Shown here piece by piece: positions 1-7,902 of a stretch of 64,000 nucleotides of DNA. The stretch comes from Paraconexibacter algicola. Lineage in GTDB: Bacteria; Actinomycetota; Thermoleophilia; Solirubrobacterales; Solirubrobacteraceae. The notes below the pieces were generated by a model that worked only from the letters and a program-made list of their open reading frames with translations, was not told the origin of the DNA and did not search any database. The translations under genes and the position numbers were made by a program. Each line of letters opens with the position of its first letter. Within the stretch, counting starts at the first letter, position 1. Where the stretch lies: contig NZ_PYYB01000001.1 in assembly GCF_003044185.1 (NCBI RefSeq), positions 62,001 to 126,000 of the forward strand. The letters are read 5' to 3'.

Positions 1-68
1 GCCTCGAGGACGTCGCGCGGCGCGAGCCCCAGGCGCTCGCCGACCCGCTGCACCGAGCTCGTCGTCAT
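1..68 (-). CDS. 5' end of an unidentified gene (partial)
   Basis: A minus-strand frame begins with ATG at 66-68 and runs off the left edge, giving 22 complete residues (MTTSSVQRVGERLGLAPRDV followed by LE). The codons have G or C at nearly every third position, as real genes here do. The piece is too short to assign to a family. A GACCGGCGGTC box lies about 40 bp upstream of the start, the same element that stands before the Nit1C operon, so the gene may share that control. Function is unknown. Confidence 0.55.
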   Translation of the reverse strand, partial: MTTSSVQRVGERLGLAPRDVLE

Positions 69-105
69 GCGCCCATCGTCGCGCACCGCGCCCGGCCGCG
101 AGCTG

Positions 106-116
106 GACCGGCGGTC
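106..116 (-). promoter_or_regulatory. GACCGCCGGTC box upstream of the partial gene
   Basis: GACCGGCGGTC on the plus strand is the reverse complement of the recurring box GACCGCCGGTC: 5-bp inverted arms around one central base. It sits 38 bp upstream of the minus-strand start at 68. Exact copies recur at 2029, 2126, 2146, 16443, 24677 and 24710, all between genes. Confidence 0.45.
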
Positions 117-293
117 GAGAGCTCCGGGCGCCGCGCCCGACCGCGCGGCGCCGACGTGGGGTCTGCCGGAGCCCCACCGTCGGGTCACGCCGCGCACGGG
201 CGTCGGGAAACGACGGTCGGTCCCCGTCACCGCGGGCCCCGGCAGGACCGTGCGTCCCTGGCGGTCGGCCCGGCCCGCCCCCAGGATCCAGGG

Positions 294-1145
294 GTGTCCC
301 GCTTTGCCGACGCGCTCGCCGCCCGGACCCTCCTCAGCGCCGAGCTGACGCCGCCGCTGGGCGCCGACCCGACCGCCGCGCTGGACGTCGCGCGCACCTG
401 GGCGGGCTGCGACCTCGACGCCGCGCAGGTCAACGACCACCTCTGCGCACGGGTCCGCATGAGCGGCGTGGCGCTCGCCGCGCTGCTGCGCGGCACCCGC
501 CTGGAGACCGTCCTGCACGTCGGGGTCCGCCACCGCAACCGGATCGCCGTCCAGGCCGACCTGCTCGGCGCGCACGCGATCGGCGTCCGCGACCTCGTCG
601 TCGTCCCCGGACACGACGTGCGGCTCGGCCCCGACCCGCACGCACGGGAGGCGCGCGACCTGAAGACCTCCGCGGCCATCGCCCTCGTGCGGCGGCTCGC
701 CGACGAGGGACGCCTCTCCAGCGGCTACCGGCTCGCCGGGCCGCTGCGCTTCCGCGTCGGGGCCGTCGAGGCCGTCGGCCGCGGCTCCACCGACGAGCTG
801 CGCCGACGGATCGACGCGAAGGCCCAGGCCGGCGCGCACTTCCTGCAGCTCCAGGGGCTGACCGACGCCGATCGCGCGACCGCCGTCCTCGACGCCCTGT
901 GGGCCGACGGCGTGCCCGAGCGGGTGGCGCTCGTCGCGTCGATCGTGCCCGTGCGCGACGCCGCGCACCGCGCGCAGCTCGCCCGCATCCCGGGCGTCGC
1001 CGGCGTCGACGCCGAAGGCTCGACCGCGGCCGCCGAGCTGGGCCGCCTGCTCCTGACGCACCGGGCGACCAGCGGGCTGCACCTGCGTCCCCTGCTGTGG
1101 GAGGACGCGGTGCCGCCGCTGGTCGCCGCCGTGCGCGCCCGCTGA
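294..1145 (+). CDS. methylenetetrahydrofolate reductase-like protein
   Basis: This encodes a 283-residue protein resembling the MetF/5,10-methylenetetrahydrofolate reductase TIM-barrel family, which passes electrons between flavin and folate-bound C1 units in the cytosol. Seen in the sequence: an N-terminal SAELTPPLGAD segment matching the family's opening strand, a central GVRDLVVVPGHD segment matching the conserved GV..ilal.GD region, and a QAGAHFLQLQ segment like the family's GA.f.iTQ motif. The GTG at 294 is chosen because AGGA lies about 7 nt upstream and the similarity starts at once; the open frame extends further upstream, but with atypical composition. Its stop directly abuts the stop of the convergent transporter gene. 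Its place beside Nit1C and formate dehydrogenase suggests a role in C1 flow, but its substrate cannot be read from the sequence. Confidence 0.72.
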   Translation: MSRFADALAARTLLSAELTPPLGADPTAALDVARTWAGCDLDAAQVNDHLCARVRMSGVALAALLRGTRLETVLHVGVRHRNRIAVQADLLGAHAIGVRDLVVVPGHDVRLGPDPHAREARDLKTSAAIALVRRLADEGRLSSGYRLAGPLRFRVGAVEAVGRGSTDELRRRIDAKAQAGAHFLQLQGLTDADRATAVLDALWADGVPERVALVASIVPVRDAAHRAQLARIPGVAGVDAEGSTAAAELGRLLLTHRATSGLHLRPLLWEDAVPPLVAAVRAR

Positions 1146-1820
1146 TCAGCGGAAGGGCAGCAGCTCCTTGCCCGCCGTGTCGTTGATGACCAGCGCGGCC
1201 GAGATGTACAGCGCCATCAGCGCGTCGACGAGGCCGAGCCAGCCGCCGAGCTGCGTGAGCCCGGTGCCGCCAGGAGCGGACATGTTCGCGAGGCCCAGCA
1301 CGAGGAACACGACCGTCAGCAGCAGCTGCTGCGCGAACACGATGCGGTTGACGTAGAACGTCGCGACCGCGAGGAACCCGGACACGATCGCCCAGATCAC
1401 GAGGTACGTGCCGATCGCGTCACCGAGTGCCGCGGGTCCCGCCGCCTCGCCGACACCCGCCGCGAAGAACTGGACCAGCAGGCCGAACGACAGCCAGAAG
1501 GTCCCGTACAACGCGCCGATCACCCCGGCGATCAGCAGCCCGGCACGGAAGTTGATGATCCCCCCGGCGAAGATGCCGATCGCCCCGACGCTGAACGCGA
1601 CCGGCAGCACGACACCGGTCGCCGCCGGGCTGAACAGCTCGGCGTTCGCGGCGGACAGCAGGCCGAGCACGATGCCCAGCGCCCCGAGCTGCAGCGCGAT
1701 GCCCAGCGGGACGTTGGGGAACAGCAGCCCGGCCCCGCCGGTGGGGCTGTCGAGGACCTTCGCCGCGAGGGCGCGGGTCGGGATGACGGATGCGGGTTCT
1801 GATGCAACCTGGGTGGCCAC
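1146..1820 (-). CDS. GPR1/FUN34/YaaH (SatP) family carboxylate transporter
   Basis: This is a 224-residue integral membrane protein with six hydrophobic segments. It has the family signature FPNVPLGIA near residue 40 (usual form NPAPLGL) and a C-terminal polar tail. Family members carry acetate, succinate or other small monocarboxylates across the inner membrane, often with protons. The frame is open to a GTG at 1856, but the internal GTG at 1820 has a strong AAGGAG 7-8 nt upstream and gives a normal N-terminus, so that start is preferred. It is transcribed away from the Nit1C promoter region and converges on the MetF-like gene with no bases between the stop codons. Formate or acetate uptake would suit the neighbourhood, but that is inference. 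Confidence 0.85.
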   Translation of the reverse strand: MATQVASEPASVIPTRALAAKVLDSPTGGAGLLFPNVPLGIALQLGALGIVLGLLSAANAELFSPAATGVVLPVAFSVGAIGIFAGGIINFRAGLLIAGVIGALYGTFWLSFGLLVQFFAAGVGEAAGPAALGDAIGTYLVIWAIVSGFLAVATFYVNRIVFAQQLLLTVVFLVLGLANMSAPGGTGLTQLGGWLGLVDALMALYISAALVINDTAGKELLPFR

Positions 1821-2028
1821 GAGAGCCTCTCCTTCTTGCGGATGAGTGATGGGCACGCGGTCCGGGCGCAGGCCGTCGGAGCAGCGAAGGAGCGGATGAG
1901 CGACACGCGCCGGCGTGCCGTGGGGCGGCGGGGATCCCGGATCCGGGCCCCCGCGGCCTCACCCGTCGACCCGCAACCTACGGGCCGCTCCCGGGCCGCG
2001 GCATGGACCGACGGCCCACAGGGCGACC

Positions 2029-2039
2029 GACCGCCGGTC
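2029..2039 (+). promoter_or_regulatory. GACCGCCGGTC box, copy 1 of the Nit1C region
   Basis: Exact 11-bp near-palindrome located 189 bp before the Nit1C start and 208 bp before the transporter start, so it could serve either gene. Confidence 0.45.
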
Positions 2040-2125
2040 CTCGCCCCCCACCCCCAGCCGGGCCTCCCCCCGACGGACAGGTAGGGCCAACCCCACGTGT
2101 CGCGTGGGGACTCGACGTGTCGTCC

Positions 2126-2156
2126 GACCGCCGGTCGAAGGCCCCGACCGCCGGTC
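2126..2156 (+). promoter_or_regulatory. tandem GACCGCCGGTC boxes before Nit1C
   Basis: Two identical boxes (2126-2136 and 2146-2156) lie in the same orientation with starts exactly 20 bp apart, close to two turns of B-DNA, ending 71 bp before the first Nit1C start codon. The spacing on one face of the helix is what a dimeric or cooperatively binding regulator would need. No regulator is identified. Confidence 0.55.
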
Positions 2157-2227
2157 CGTAGGGAAGGTCCCGTCGGGCGGGCACTCTCGAAGGCGTCCTC
2201 TACGACGTCCAACCGAAGGAGCACCGC

Positions 2228-2749
2228 ATGGCGGTCGAGCCCAAGCTCACCGATCAGGAGATCGCGAGCCTCATGGAGATCCCCCACCCCAGCAAGGCGG
2301 TCGGGGACTCCCTCTACGGCGAGACGAAGGTCTTCCCCGACTACCAGGCCGAGCCGGGCGAGACGTACTTCGGCCTCGTCCACGGCATCGTGCACGAGTC
2401 CTCCGTCTCGTTCGTCGCGGTCCTCCAGGCCATCCGCGCGCAGAAGAAGGGCTTCGACTCGGCGCTGTACTTCTACGGGATCGGGTCGCTGAACTGCCTC
2501 GCCACGCGCGGCTTCCCGACCGTCGGCAACGAGCTGTTCCCCGGCATGCGCAACGAGAACAACGTGCTCGAGCGCTACATCGGCGGCGGCGGCAAGGTGT
2601 ACGCGTGCCGGCTCGGCCTGGCGCTGCACGGCGCCCGCGAGGAGGACCTCATCGAGGGCGTCATCCCCTGCCACCCGCTCGACCTCCAGGACGCGCTGAT
2701 CGAGTACGCCCGCAAGGGCGCGATCATCAACTCCTCCTGGATGTTCTAG
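2228..2749 (+). CDS. nitB: MSMEG_0572/Sll0783 family protein (NitB of Nit1C)
   Basis: This is a 173-residue soluble protein and the first gene of the six-gene Nit1C operon. It matches the MSMEG_0572/Sll0783 'nitrogen starvation response' family, recognised from the EPGETYFGLVHGIVHESSVS segment near residues 40-60 and the C-terminal KGAIINSSWMF ending, together with the diagnostic gene order. The family's biochemical role is unknown, but it always travels with the Nit1C nitrilase and radical SAM gene. The ATG at 2228 has AAGGAG at 2216-2221. The radical SAM gene follows 16 nt after its stop. Control is probably exerted at the GACCGCCGGTC boxes 70-100 bp upstream. Confidence 0.9.
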   Translation: MAVEPKLTDQEIASLMEIPHPSKAVGDSLYGETKVFPDYQAEPGETYFGLVHGIVHESSVSFVAVLQAIRAQKKGFDSALYFYGIGSLNCLATRGFPTVGNELFPGMRNENNVLERYIGGGGKVYACRLGLALHGAREEDLIEGVIPCHPLDLQDALIEYARKGAIINSSWMF

Positions 2750-2765
2750 GGACGAGGCCCGCGCC

Positions 2766-3821
2766 ATGGACCTTCGCTCCGAGCTCGCGGTGCGCGGGAT
2801 CCGCTCCCGCCCGGCGGTCAGCCGCCGGGCCGGGGCCGGCCCCAGCGACGACGGCCACTGGATCCTCGACGGGCGCTCCGCCACCCTCCCGGTGGTCGAG
2901 GACTCCCCGTTCGAGCTGCATCCCGGCGGCACGCTCACCCGCGACGGCGTCGTCGTCGACGACGCGATGCTCGAGCCGATCGTCCGCCCGCGCTTCTACG
3001 ACCTGACGACCGAGGACGGCACGCCCTACGAGGCGCTCGCCCGCCTGCACGGCACCGAGGTCCTCGCGACCACGGTCGTGCAGACCTGCATCCGCTACAC
3101 CCACGAGGACACCCGCTGCCGGTTCTGCACCATCGAGGAGTCGCTGCGCTCCGGTGCGACCGTGCAGGTGAAGTCCCCCGAGCTGCTCGCCGAGGTCGCG
3201 CACGCGGCGGTGGAGCTGGACGGCATCCGACAGATGGTCATGACCACCGGGACGTCCAACGGTCCGGACCGCGGCGCGAAGCACCTGTCGAAGTGCGTCG
3301 CCGCGGTCCGGTCGGCCGTCCCCGGACTGCCGATCCAGGTGCAGATCGAGCCGCCGCTGGACCTGTCGTGGATCACCACGCTGCACGAGGCCGGTGCCAC
3401 CGCCCTCGGCATCCACGTCGAGGCGCTCGACGAGACCGTGCGGGCGCGCTGGACGCCCGGCAAGGCGACCGTGCCGATGGCCCGCTACGAGGAGGCCTGG
3501 CAGGAGGCGGTCCGCGTGTTCGGCCGCAACCGCGTCTCCACCTACCTGCTCGTCGGGCTCGGGGAGGACCCGGACGAGCTCGTCGCCGGCGCCGAGCGGC
3601 TGATCGAGATGGGCGTCTACCCGTTCGTCGTGCCCTACCGGCCGCTCGCCGGCTCGCTCGCCCACGCCGACGGCGTCCCCGCCCCCGACCCCGCCACGCT
3701 GATGCGCGTCACGCGGCGGGTCGCCCGCGCCCTGCGCGAGGCGGACATGCGCGGCGCCGACCAGGTCGCCGGGTGCGCCGCGTGCGGCGCCTGCTCGGCG
3801 CTCGGGGCGTGCGGCGGATGA
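2766..3821 (+). CDS. nitD: MSMEG_0568 family radical SAM protein (NitD of Nit1C)
   Basis: This 351-residue protein belongs to the biotin-synthase-related radical SAM proteins of Nit1C clusters. The predicted [4Fe-4S]/SAM ligands are C108, C118 and C121, spaced C-x9-C-x2-C (within TCIRYTHEDTRCRFC), rather than the usual CX3CX2C. A second cysteine group, C337, C340, C343 and C349, closes the protein and could hold an auxiliary iron-sulfur cluster. The middle has barrel strands such as MVMTTGTSNG and QVQIEPP. The reaction is not known; by family it should cleave SAM to make a 5'-deoxyadenosyl radical in the cytosol. The stop overlaps the next gene's start as ATGA (3818-3821), implying translational coupling. 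Confidence 0.92.
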   Translation: MDLRSELAVRGIRSRPAVSRRAGAGPSDDGHWILDGRSATLPVVEDSPFELHPGGTLTRDGVVVDDAMLEPIVRPRFYDLTTEDGTPYEALARLHGTEVLATTVVQTCIRYTHEDTRCRFCTIEESLRSGATVQVKSPELLAEVAHAAVELDGIRQMVMTTGTSNGPDRGAKHLSKCVAAVRSAVPGLPIQVQIEPPLDLSWITTLHEAGATALGIHVEALDETVRARWTPGKATVPMARYEEAWQEAVRVFGRNRVSTYLLVGLGEDPDELVAGAERLIEMGVYPFVVPYRPLAGSLAHADGVPAPDPATLMRVTRRVARALREADMRGADQVAGCAACGACSALGACGG

Positions 3822-5308
3822 TGCTCGGCGACACGACAGGGCCGGGCCCCGCCGGGCCGGCCACGTGGTCACCCCCGGTGGGCTTCGCGCCGCTGCTGGA
3901 CCTGTTCGCCGCCGGCGACCCCGGGGCGCCCGCCGGGCTGATGGTGCTGCGCGCCGACGACCAGCCCCGGCTGCTGGCCGCCTACCGCGACCTGCGCCTG
4001 CGCGCCTTCGTCCACGACCAGGGCCTCTTCCGCGGCGACGACCTCGACGACCACGACGCCCACGACGCCACCCGCGTGCTCGTCGCGGTCGACCTCGACG
4101 GCGAGGTCCTCGGCGGCGTGCGCCTGCACCCGGTCGGGGACGACGCGACGCTCGGCTGGTGGCGCGGCAGCCGCCTGGTCTGCGGCCGCGGCGGCGTCGA
4201 CCGCCCGCGGCGCGGCACGGTCGGCGCGGCGCTCGTCCGGGCCGCCTGCGCCCAGGCGCTCGACGCCGGGGCGCTGCGCTTCGACGCGCACGTGCAGCCG
4301 GGACACCGCGCGTTCTTCGCGCGGCTCGGCTGGGAGGACGTGCGGGCCGTCACCTGCGCGGGCGCCCCGCACCGCCTGATGCGCTTCTCCGTCGGCCGGA
4401 TCGCGGAGCTGGCGGCGCGCACGAAGTCGCCGATCGCGCCGCTGCTCGGCGGCCTCCTCGGCGGCGGCGCGTTCCTCGGGGACGACGGCGCCCCCGTGCC
4501 CGGCTCCGACCTCGTCGCCGCGACCGACGCGATCCTCCCCTCGATGGTGGAGCGCGACCCCGAGTGGGCCGCGTGGTGCGGGATGCTCGTCACCGCCCAC
4601 GACCTCTGCGCGATGGGCGCGGCGCCCGTCGGCGCGCTCGACGCGCTCGGCGCCCGCGACGAGGCGCACGCGCAGCGGATCGTCCGCGGCCTGCGCGCCG
4701 GGGCCGACGCGTTCTCGCTGCCGATCCTCGGCGGCCACACGCAGCTCGGCGTGCCCGGTGCCCTCAGCGTCACCGGCCTGGGCCGCACCAGCCGGCCGGT
4801 CCCCGCGTCCGGCGGCCGACCGGGGATGGCGCTCACCGTCACCGCGGACCTGCACGGCGGCTGGCGCCCCGGCTACGGGCGCACCCAGTGGGACTCGTCC
4901 TCGTGGCGCTCGCGCGAGGAGCTCGGGCTGATGCTCGACGCGGTCCGGGCCGGGCGCCCCGCCGCCGCCAAGGACGTCTCGATGGCCGGCGTCGTCGGCA
5001 CGACGGGCATGCTCGCCGAGGCCTCCGGCTGCGGCGCCGAGCTCGACGTCGCCGCGATCCCGCGGCCGCGCGGCGTCGGCGCGGCCGACTGGCTCACCTG
5101 CTTCCCCGGCTTCGCGCTGGTCACGGCCGACGCCCCCGGGGCCGCGCCGCTGCCGGCCGGTCCCGCGGTCGGCGCCGTCTGCGGCGCGCTCGTCCCCGAG
5201 CCCGGCGTCCGGTTGCGCTGGCCCGACGGCGAGGTCATCCCGGCCCTGTCGGCCGGCGTCACCGGCCTGGGCCCCGCCCGTCCCGTCACCCCAGGAGATC
5301 CCGCATGA
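3818..5308 (+). CDS. fused GNAT acyltransferase / AIR synthase-related protein (NitE-NitF)
   Basis: One 496-residue frame covers two Nit1C functions. Residues about 25-190 resemble the MSMEG_0567/Sll0786 N-acetyltransferase (GNAT): AYRDLRLRAFVHDQGLF, then GEVLGGVRLHP, a GTVGAALVRAAC helix and AFFARLGWEDV. Residues about 195-495 resemble the Sll0787 AIR-synthase-like (PurM/ThiL fold) family: DLVAATDAILPSM, DLCAMGAAPVGALDALG, ILGGHTQLG and KDVSMAGVVGTTGMLAEASG. In many Nit1C clusters these are two genes. There is no stop or frameshift at the junction. Start is the ATG at 3818 (a second in-frame ATG is at 3821), overlapping the previous stop. The AIR-synthase half implies ATP-dependent chemistry; substrates are unknown. 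Confidence 0.88.
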   Translation: MMLGDTTGPGPAGPATWSPPVGFAPLLDLFAAGDPGAPAGLMVLRADDQPRLLAAYRDLRLRAFVHDQGLFRGDDLDDHDAHDATRVLVAVDLDGEVLGGVRLHPVGDDATLGWWRGSRLVCGRGGVDRPRRGTVGAALVRAACAQALDAGALRFDAHVQPGHRAFFARLGWEDVRAVTCAGAPHRLMRFSVGRIAELAARTKSPIAPLLGGLLGGGAFLGDDGAPVPGSDLVAATDAILPSMVERDPEWAAWCGMLVTAHDLCAMGAAPVGALDALGARDEAHAQRIVRGLRAGADAFSLPILGGHTQLGVPGALSVTGLGRTSRPVPASGGRPGMALTVTADLHGGWRPGYGRTQWDSSSWRSREELGLMLDAVRAGRPAAAKDVSMAGVVGTTGMLAEASGCGAELDVAAIPRPRGVGAADWLTCFPGFALVTADAPGAAPLPAGPAVGAVCGALVPEPGVRLRWPDGEVIPALSAGVTGLGPARPVTPGDPA

Positions 5309-6162
5309 CCCCGTTGACGATCGCGGCCGCCGCCGCGCCGTTCACCCGCGACATGGAGGCGTGCTTCGCCACCATCGAGCGCCTGCTGCAGGACGCCCGC
5401 GCCGCGGGCGCCGGGCTCGTCGTCCTGCCCGAGGCGGCACTCGGCGGCTACGTCGAGACGCTCTCGGGCGAGGGCGAGATGGACCCACCGCCCGCCCTGG
5501 ACCCGGACGGCCCGCAGCTGCGGCGCCTGATGGAGCTCGCCGGCGACACCGTCGTGTGCGTCGGCTTCTGCGAGGGCGACCCCGCCGACCCGGACGGTCC
5601 CGCCTACAACGTCGCGGCCTGCGTCAGCGGTGACGGCCTGCACGGCCTGCACCGCAAGGTGCACCTGCCGCTGCGCGAGGACCGGGTGACCACGGCCGGC
5701 TCGTCGCTGGCCGCGTTCGACACGCCGGTCGGCCGGATCGGGATGCTCATCTGCTACGACAAGGCCTTCCCGGAGGCGGCGCGCACGCTCGCACTCGACG
5801 GCGCCCAGGTGATCTGCACGATGTCCGCGTGGCCGTGCTCGGCGACGAACGCCGCCCCGGAGCTGACCGACGACCGCCAGTGGCGTCGCGCGGAGCTGTG
5901 GGACCGGGCGCGCGCCGCGGAGAACTCGCTCGTGGTCGCGTCCGCCAACCAGACCGGGAGCTTCGGGTCGCTGCGGTTCCTCGGCGGGGCGCGGATCGTC
6001 GAGCCCGGCGGCGACGTCGTCGCCCAGACCGGCACGACCCCGGGTCTGGCCGTCCACACGTTCGACCTCGACGCGGCGCTGACGCGCGCGCGTCGCGCCC
6101 TGTCCCCCATCCGCGACCTGCGCCCGGACACCTACCGGGTCGCCGAGCCGCTGCGCGCCTAG
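5305..6162 (+). CDS. nitC: Nit1-type nitrilase (NitC of Nit1C)
   Basis: This is a 285-residue member of the nitrilase superfamily. The Glu-Lys-Cys triad is visible as E43 (VVLPEAALGG), K118 (LHRKVHLP) and C150 (MLICYDKAFPEAAR). Nit1-family enzymes of this cluster have been tied to growth on cyanide as nitrogen source, so hydrolysis of cyanide or a small nitrile to carboxylate (formate) plus ammonia is the expected cytosolic reaction. The ATG at 5305 overlaps the previous stop (ATGA), with AGGAG at 5293-5297. MSMEG_0570-like nitG follows after 8 nt. The length is normal and no catalytic residue is missing. Confidence 0.93.
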   Translation: MTPLTIAAAAAPFTRDMEACFATIERLLQDARAAGAGLVVLPEAALGGYVETLSGEGEMDPPPALDPDGPQLRRLMELAGDTVVCVGFCEGDPADPDGPAYNVAACVSGDGLHGLHRKVHLPLREDRVTTAGSSLAAFDTPVGRIGMLICYDKAFPEAARTLALDGAQVICTMSAWPCSATNAAPELTDDRQWRRAELWDRARAAENSLVVASANQTGSFGSLRFLGGARIVEPGGDVVAQTGTTPGLAVHTFDLDAALTRARRALSPIRDLRPDTYRVAEPLRA

Positions 6163-6170
6163 GAGACCCC

Positions 6171-6485
6171 GTGCCCACCGTCGACTTCACGCTGCGCTGG
6201 CCGGACGGCCGGCAGCAGCGCTGCACGTCCCCGTCCACGGTCATCCACGAGCACTTCGTGGACGGCCAGGAGATGCCCGTCCCGGAGCTCGTCGCGCGGA
6301 TGCGCGTGGCGATGCACGCCGCCAGCGAGCGCGTCCGGGCCCGGTACGGCTTCGCCTGCACCGGTGCCGCCGAGCAGCTCGAGCAGATCGAGTCCGTCGC
6401 CGCGCGGTACGGCGGCGATGCGGGCCCGGTGACCGTCGTCGCGGTCGGCAAGCCCGCCGTGCCGGAGGTGCCCCGTGCTTCCTGA
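6171..6485 (+). CDS. nitG: MSMEG_0570 family protein (NitG of Nit1C)
   Basis: A 104-residue protein of the MSMEG_0570 'nitrogen starvation response' family, recognised by the RYGFACTGAAEQLEQIE segment (residues about 58-74) and the opening F-T-L-R-W-P-D-G. No enzyme motif is visible and its molecular role is unknown. GTG at 6171 is preferred: AGGAG lies directly after the nitrilase stop at 6161-6165. The 3' end overlaps the start of the flavoprotein gene by 11 nt, so the two are probably translated together. Confidence 0.88.
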   Translation: MPTVDFTLRWPDGRQQRCTSPSTVIHEHFVDGQEMPVPELVARMRVAMHAASERVRARYGFACTGAAEQLEQIESVAARYGGDAGPVTVVAVGKPAVPEVPRAS

Positions 6486-7746
6486 CCGCACCGCGGTGGC
6501 GGTGATCGGCGGCGGCCAGGCCGGCCTGTCGATGAGCTGGTACCTGCAGCGTGCCGGCGTCGACCACGTCGTGCTCGAGCGCTCCGAGGCGTTCCACGCC
6601 TGGAAGCACGAGCGCTGGGACGCGTTCACGCTCGTCACCCCGAACTTCCAGTGCCGGCTGCCCGAGCACCCCTACGACGGCGAGGAGCCCGAGGGCTTCA
6701 TGCGCCGCGAGCAGATCCTCGCCTGGCTGGACCGCTTCATGGAGAAGCTCGATCCGCCGCTGCACGAGGGCGTCACCGTCACCCGGCTGCGCGCCGGCGA
6801 GGACGGGGGATTCGTGCTGCAGACCGACGAGGGCGTGCTGCACGCCGAGCAGGTCGTGCTCTGCGTCGGCGGCTACCACCGGCCGTGGGCGCCGCCCGCG
6901 GTGGAGCGCGCGCTCCCGCAGGGCATCCACGCCGTGCACTCCAACGCCTACCGGTCGCCGTCGGCGCTGCCCGACGGCGCGGTGCTCGTGGTCGGCACCG
7001 GCCAGTCCGGGGCCCAGATCGCGGAGGACCTGCACCTCGAGGGCCGCGCCGTGCACCTGTGCCTGGGCGACGCGCCCCGGGTCGCGCGCCGGTACCGCGG
7101 CAAGGACGTCGTCACGTGGCTCGAGGAGATGGGCCACTACGACCTGACGATCACCGACCATCCCGAGGGCAACGCCGCCCGCCGCGAGGCCAACCACTAC
7201 GTCACGGGCCGAGACGGCGGCCGCGACCTCGACCTGCGCGCGTTCGCCGCCCAGGGGATGCACCTCCACGGGCTGCTGCGCCGGATCGACGAGGACGGCG
7301 TGGCGCACTTCGACGACGACCTCGCCGAGCGCCTCGACGCCGCGGACGCCACGTACGACCGGATCAACGAGGCGATCGACCGGTACATCGAGGCGCAGGG
7401 ACTCGATGTCGCCGAGCCGCCGTCCCGGTACACGCCGGTGTGGACGCCGCCGCCCGGCCCGCCCGCCCCGCTGGACCTGCGCGCGGCGGGCGTCACGAGC
7501 GTCGTCTGGTGCACGGGCTTCCGGCCGGACTGGTCGTGGGTCGAGCTGCCGTTCCTCGACGACACCGGGTACCCGGACCACGTCCGCGGAGTGGTCGAGG
7601 GCGTGCCGGGCCTGCACGTGCTGGGGCTGCCGTGGCTGCACACGTGGGGCTCCGGGCGGTTCGCGGCGATCGCGCGCGACGCCGAGCACCTCAGCGCGCA
7701 CGTCGTGACCCGGGCGAGCCTCGCGGTCGCCGCGCGCGCCGCCTGA
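6475..7746 (+). CDS. nitH: MSMEG_0569 family flavin-dependent oxidoreductase (NitH of Nit1C)
   Basis: A 423-residue flavin monooxygenase-like protein and the last gene of Nit1C. It has an N-terminal FAD-binding GGGQAG motif (residues 12-17) and a second dinucleotide motif VVGTGQSGAQIAEDL near residue 175 for NAD(P)H. The segments WDAFTLVTPNFQCRLP and LPWLHTWGSGRFAAIARD fit the MSMEG_0569 family. It should oxidise or hydroxylate a small metabolite in the cytosol; the substrate is unknown. GTG at 6475 has GGAGG at 6464-6468. The overlap with nitG shows operon membership. A repeat-rich 162-bp gap follows, where the transcript probably ends. Confidence 0.9.
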   Translation: MLPDRTAVAVIGGGQAGLSMSWYLQRAGVDHVVLERSEAFHAWKHERWDAFTLVTPNFQCRLPEHPYDGEEPEGFMRREQILAWLDRFMEKLDPPLHEGVTVTRLRAGEDGGFVLQTDEGVLHAEQVVLCVGGYHRPWAPPAVERALPQGIHAVHSNAYRSPSALPDGAVLVVGTGQSGAQIAEDLHLEGRAVHLCLGDAPRVARRYRGKDVVTWLEEMGHYDLTITDHPEGNAARREANHYVTGRDGGRDLDLRAFAAQGMHLHGLLRRIDEDGVAHFDDDLAERLDAADATYDRINEAIDRYIEAQGLDVAEPPSRYTPVWTPPPGPPAPLDLRAAGVTSVVWCTGFRPDWSWVELPFLDDTGYPDHVRGVVEGVPGLHVLGLPWLHTWGSGRFAAIARDAEHLSAHVVTRASLAVAARAA

Positions 7747-7751
7747 CGGCT

Positions 7752-7879
7752 CGGTTATGACGCCCTGACCAAAACCCTCGACCTCGGGTCAAGGGTCGTC
7801 GGCGACCCCGGGATCGCCGACCACAACGAAACCCATAAACCCTCGACCACGGCTCGAGGGTCGGTCGCCACCATAACCG
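7752..7879. repeat. nested inverted and direct repeats after Nit1C
   Basis: In a comparatively AT-rich gap, CGGTTATG (7752-7759) is matched by its exact complement CATAACCG (7872-7879). Inside lie two copies of AAACCCTCGACC (7772-7783 and 7837-7848), 65 bp apart. Each copy starts a hairpin: CCCTCGACC pairs with GGTCAAGGG (one mismatch) in the first, and CCCTCGA with TCGAGGG (perfect) in the second. This could be a double terminator for Nit1C or an operator array for the following winged-helix gene. Confidence 0.6.
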
Positions 7880-7896
7880 GCCGGTCGACCTGCGGG

Positions 7897-7902
7897 TAGG
7901 GT
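7897..7902 (+). promoter_or_regulatory. -10 hexamer TAGGGT, leaderless start
   Basis: TAGGGT ends 6 nt before the GTG at 7909, placing the expected transcription start on or next to the start codon. No ribosome-binding site is present. Confidence 0.5.

Larger units (their letters stand above)
1821..2227. other. 407-bp divergent control region of transporter and Nit1C operon
   Basis: No gene is supported here. The stretch separates the minus-strand transporter (start 1820) from the Nit1C operon (start 2228). It holds three exact GACCGCCGGTC boxes (2029-2039, 2126-2136, 2146-2156), a hairpin with 7-bp arms CCCCACG/CGTGGGG and a 5-nt loop at 2091-2109, and the AAGGAG ribosome-binding site at 2216-2221. 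No convincing -35/-10 pair was found. Confidence 0.6.

Noticed and set aside
3865-5304. Alternative frames across the GNAT/AIR-synthase region that run into the nitrilase frame
   Set aside because: They are Arg-rich shadows; only the frame from 3818 carries family motifs, and the nitrilase begins at the ATG overlap at 5305.
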